Both the position numbers and the translations under genes were made by a program. The notes beneath the pieces were generated by a model that saw nothing but the letters and a program-made list of their open reading frames with translations, made no database searches and was not told where the DNA came from. From Hyphomonadaceae bacterium (GTDB lineage Bacteria > Pseudomonadota > Alphaproteobacteria > Caulobacterales > Hyphomonadaceae): a DNA stretch of 6,283 nt. This document shows, in pieces, positions 5,550 to 6,283 of the stretch (position 1 is the stretch's first letter; each line of letters opens with the position of its first letter). The DNA lies in assembly GCA_030696545.1 (NCBI GenBank), contig JAUYSA010000078.1:1-6283 (forward strand), written 5' to 3'.

Positions 5550-5577
5550 GGACGGCGTCGTGGCGAGGGGGGGTGCG

Positions 5578-6189
5578 CTAGGGAGCGACGGCCGGTTCAG
5601 CCACTGCAGGCTGGATCTTCGGCTGGATCCGCATCTTGTCCCAACTCGTGGCGATGAAGGTGTCATCGAGCGCTTTGATAACGGGGCTCGCCACCTCCTC
5701 CATGATCGTGCCTTGCCAGCCGGACAGCTGTGTTTCCCACCAGTTCTTGGCAAAGCGGCTGCCGAAATAGGCGGGGGCTGTGTTTGCGACATGGCGCCGT
5801 ACGCGGTCGCGCTAAATCAGGCCGCTCGTTTCCATCTGGATCAGATAGTCCCATTCCAGCAAAATCGATGTCAGATGCGCGTCCAGCATCCTGATTTCAC
5901 TGTCAACGAGCGCCTCCGGTTCGCGAACCGACTTCACCCAGACTGCCGCCATCTGAGGCTCCGCAATGCTCAGTTCGATGGTCGACAGCATGTCGTTCAT
6001 CTGCTGCTCCATCTGGGTTCGCGTCAGTTCGGCGTTCTGGCGGACCTCGATGAAAACCAGGATCAGGCCCAGCACGACGCCGACATTGGCGCCAAGCGTC
6101 AGCCATTTGTTGAGCCGGTCCAGCTTTGCGCCAGCCTTTGGGGCTGGCGCATCTACCGGTGCTTCGGTCGGCGGCGCGTCGTCGGCCAT
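5578..6189 (-). pseudogene. Single-pass membrane protein gene interrupted by an in-frame TAG
   Basis: The first open segment encodes 125 residues: an acidic, Pro/Ala-rich tail (MADDAPPTEAPVDAPAPKAG), one membrane helix at about 29-48 (WLTLGANVGVVLGLILVFIE) and a hydrophilic, probably helical region. It stops at TAG (5812-5814). The same frame then stays open for 77 codons to a second TAG (5578-5580). This part reads as protein with GC-rich third positions: HVANTAPAYFGSRFAKNWWE, then GWQGTIMEEV and FIATSWDKMR, ending in a Pro/Ala-rich tail. I infer one ancestral ~203-residue protein broken by a nonsense mutation; a sequencing error or stop readthrough cannot be excluded. I chose the start at 6189 because AGGGGGACGG lies just upstream; an in-frame ATG at 6231 is less likely. 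The family resembles uncharacterised membrane proteins with a conserved FG...WW segment, and I assign no function. If the TAG is real, the expressed product is 5812-6189 only. Confidence 0.75.
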
Positions 6190-6240
6190 ATCGTCCGTCC
6201 CCCTGGTCGTGATCCGCCCCGGCCGCACCACGTTATGTTC

Positions 6241-6283
6241 CTAGACGGCCGTAACGCCGCCATCGACACCGATGTTCTGACCG
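6241..6283 (-). CDS. Short-chain dehydrogenase/reductase, C-terminal end (cut by window edge)
   Basis: Only the last 13 codons and the TAG stop (6241-6243) are inside the window. They read GQNIGVDGGVTAV. The GQ-I-VDGG signature is the classical C-terminal strand and cofactor-side loop of SDR oxidoreductases such as FabG-like and 3-hydroxyacyl or sugar dehydrogenases, which are cytoplasmic NAD(P)-dependent enzymes. The substrate cannot be inferred from this fragment. The gene ends 51 bp upstream of the likely start of the interrupted membrane protein gene on the same strand, so the two may share a transcript. Confidence 0.8.
   Translation of the reverse strand, partial: GQNIGVDGGVTAV

Noticed and set aside
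5190..5657. Plus-strand open frame opposite msrB
   Set aside because: It lies antisense to the conserved MsrB core and runs into the next gene; there is no ribosome binding site or motif to support it.
5517..5792. N-terminal extension of msrB by 92 codons to an upstream ATG
   Set aside because: The extension reads as Ser/Arg/Pro-rich noise and overlaps the protein-like frame of the interrupted membrane protein gene. A strong Shine-Dalgarno precedes the family-typical start at 5516.
1..6283. Signs of a mobile element, CRISPR array, toxin-antitoxin pair or anti-phage system
   Set aside because: No transposase, integrase, direct-repeat array, tRNA or nuclease/sensor domain is visible; the content is housekeeping genes plus surface-glycan modification genes.

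Overview
The window looks like chromosomal DNA from a GC-rich alphaproteobacterium. Three things point there: a groESL operon with a CIRCE (HrcA) operator in its leader, a promoter of the alphaproteobacterial RpoH type (CTTGAC, 17 bp, CTATGT), and GroES/GroEL N-termini of alphaproteobacterial character. The order (Caulobacterales, Hyphomonadales or similar) cannot be settled from the sequence. I see no tRNA, rRNA, CRISPR array, insertion sequence or phage gene.

All genes but one lie on the minus strand, so transcription runs from right to left. At the right edge are the last codons of a short-chain dehydrogenase (6241-6283). Next is a single-pass membrane protein gene split by an in-frame TAG (5578-6189), followed by msrB (5109-5516). 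A small secreted protein of unknown function (4775-5107, plus strand) ends one base from the msrB stop. From 4672 leftward comes a likely transcription unit: a hotdog-fold thioesterase, two tandem paralogous secreted SGNH esterases of the carbohydrate esterase family 2 type, and an integral membrane acyltransferase-3 protein resembling ExoZ/OafA. The groES-groEL operon follows with its own heat-shock promoter, whose -35 box overlaps the acyltransferase stop codon. groEL runs off the left edge.

The most coherent functional picture is a surface-glycan O-acylation module. The membrane acyltransferase would add acyl (probably acetyl) groups to an extracytoplasmic polysaccharide, and the two exported esterases would remove them. 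One esterase keeps the full Ser/Gly/Asn/His set, while the other has Ser in place of the oxyanion-hole Asn. The other notable points are the amber-interrupted membrane protein gene, whose downstream frame still reads as good protein, and an MsrB whose resolving cysteine appears to be in an alternative position. Nothing here is clearly a new defence or mobile system.
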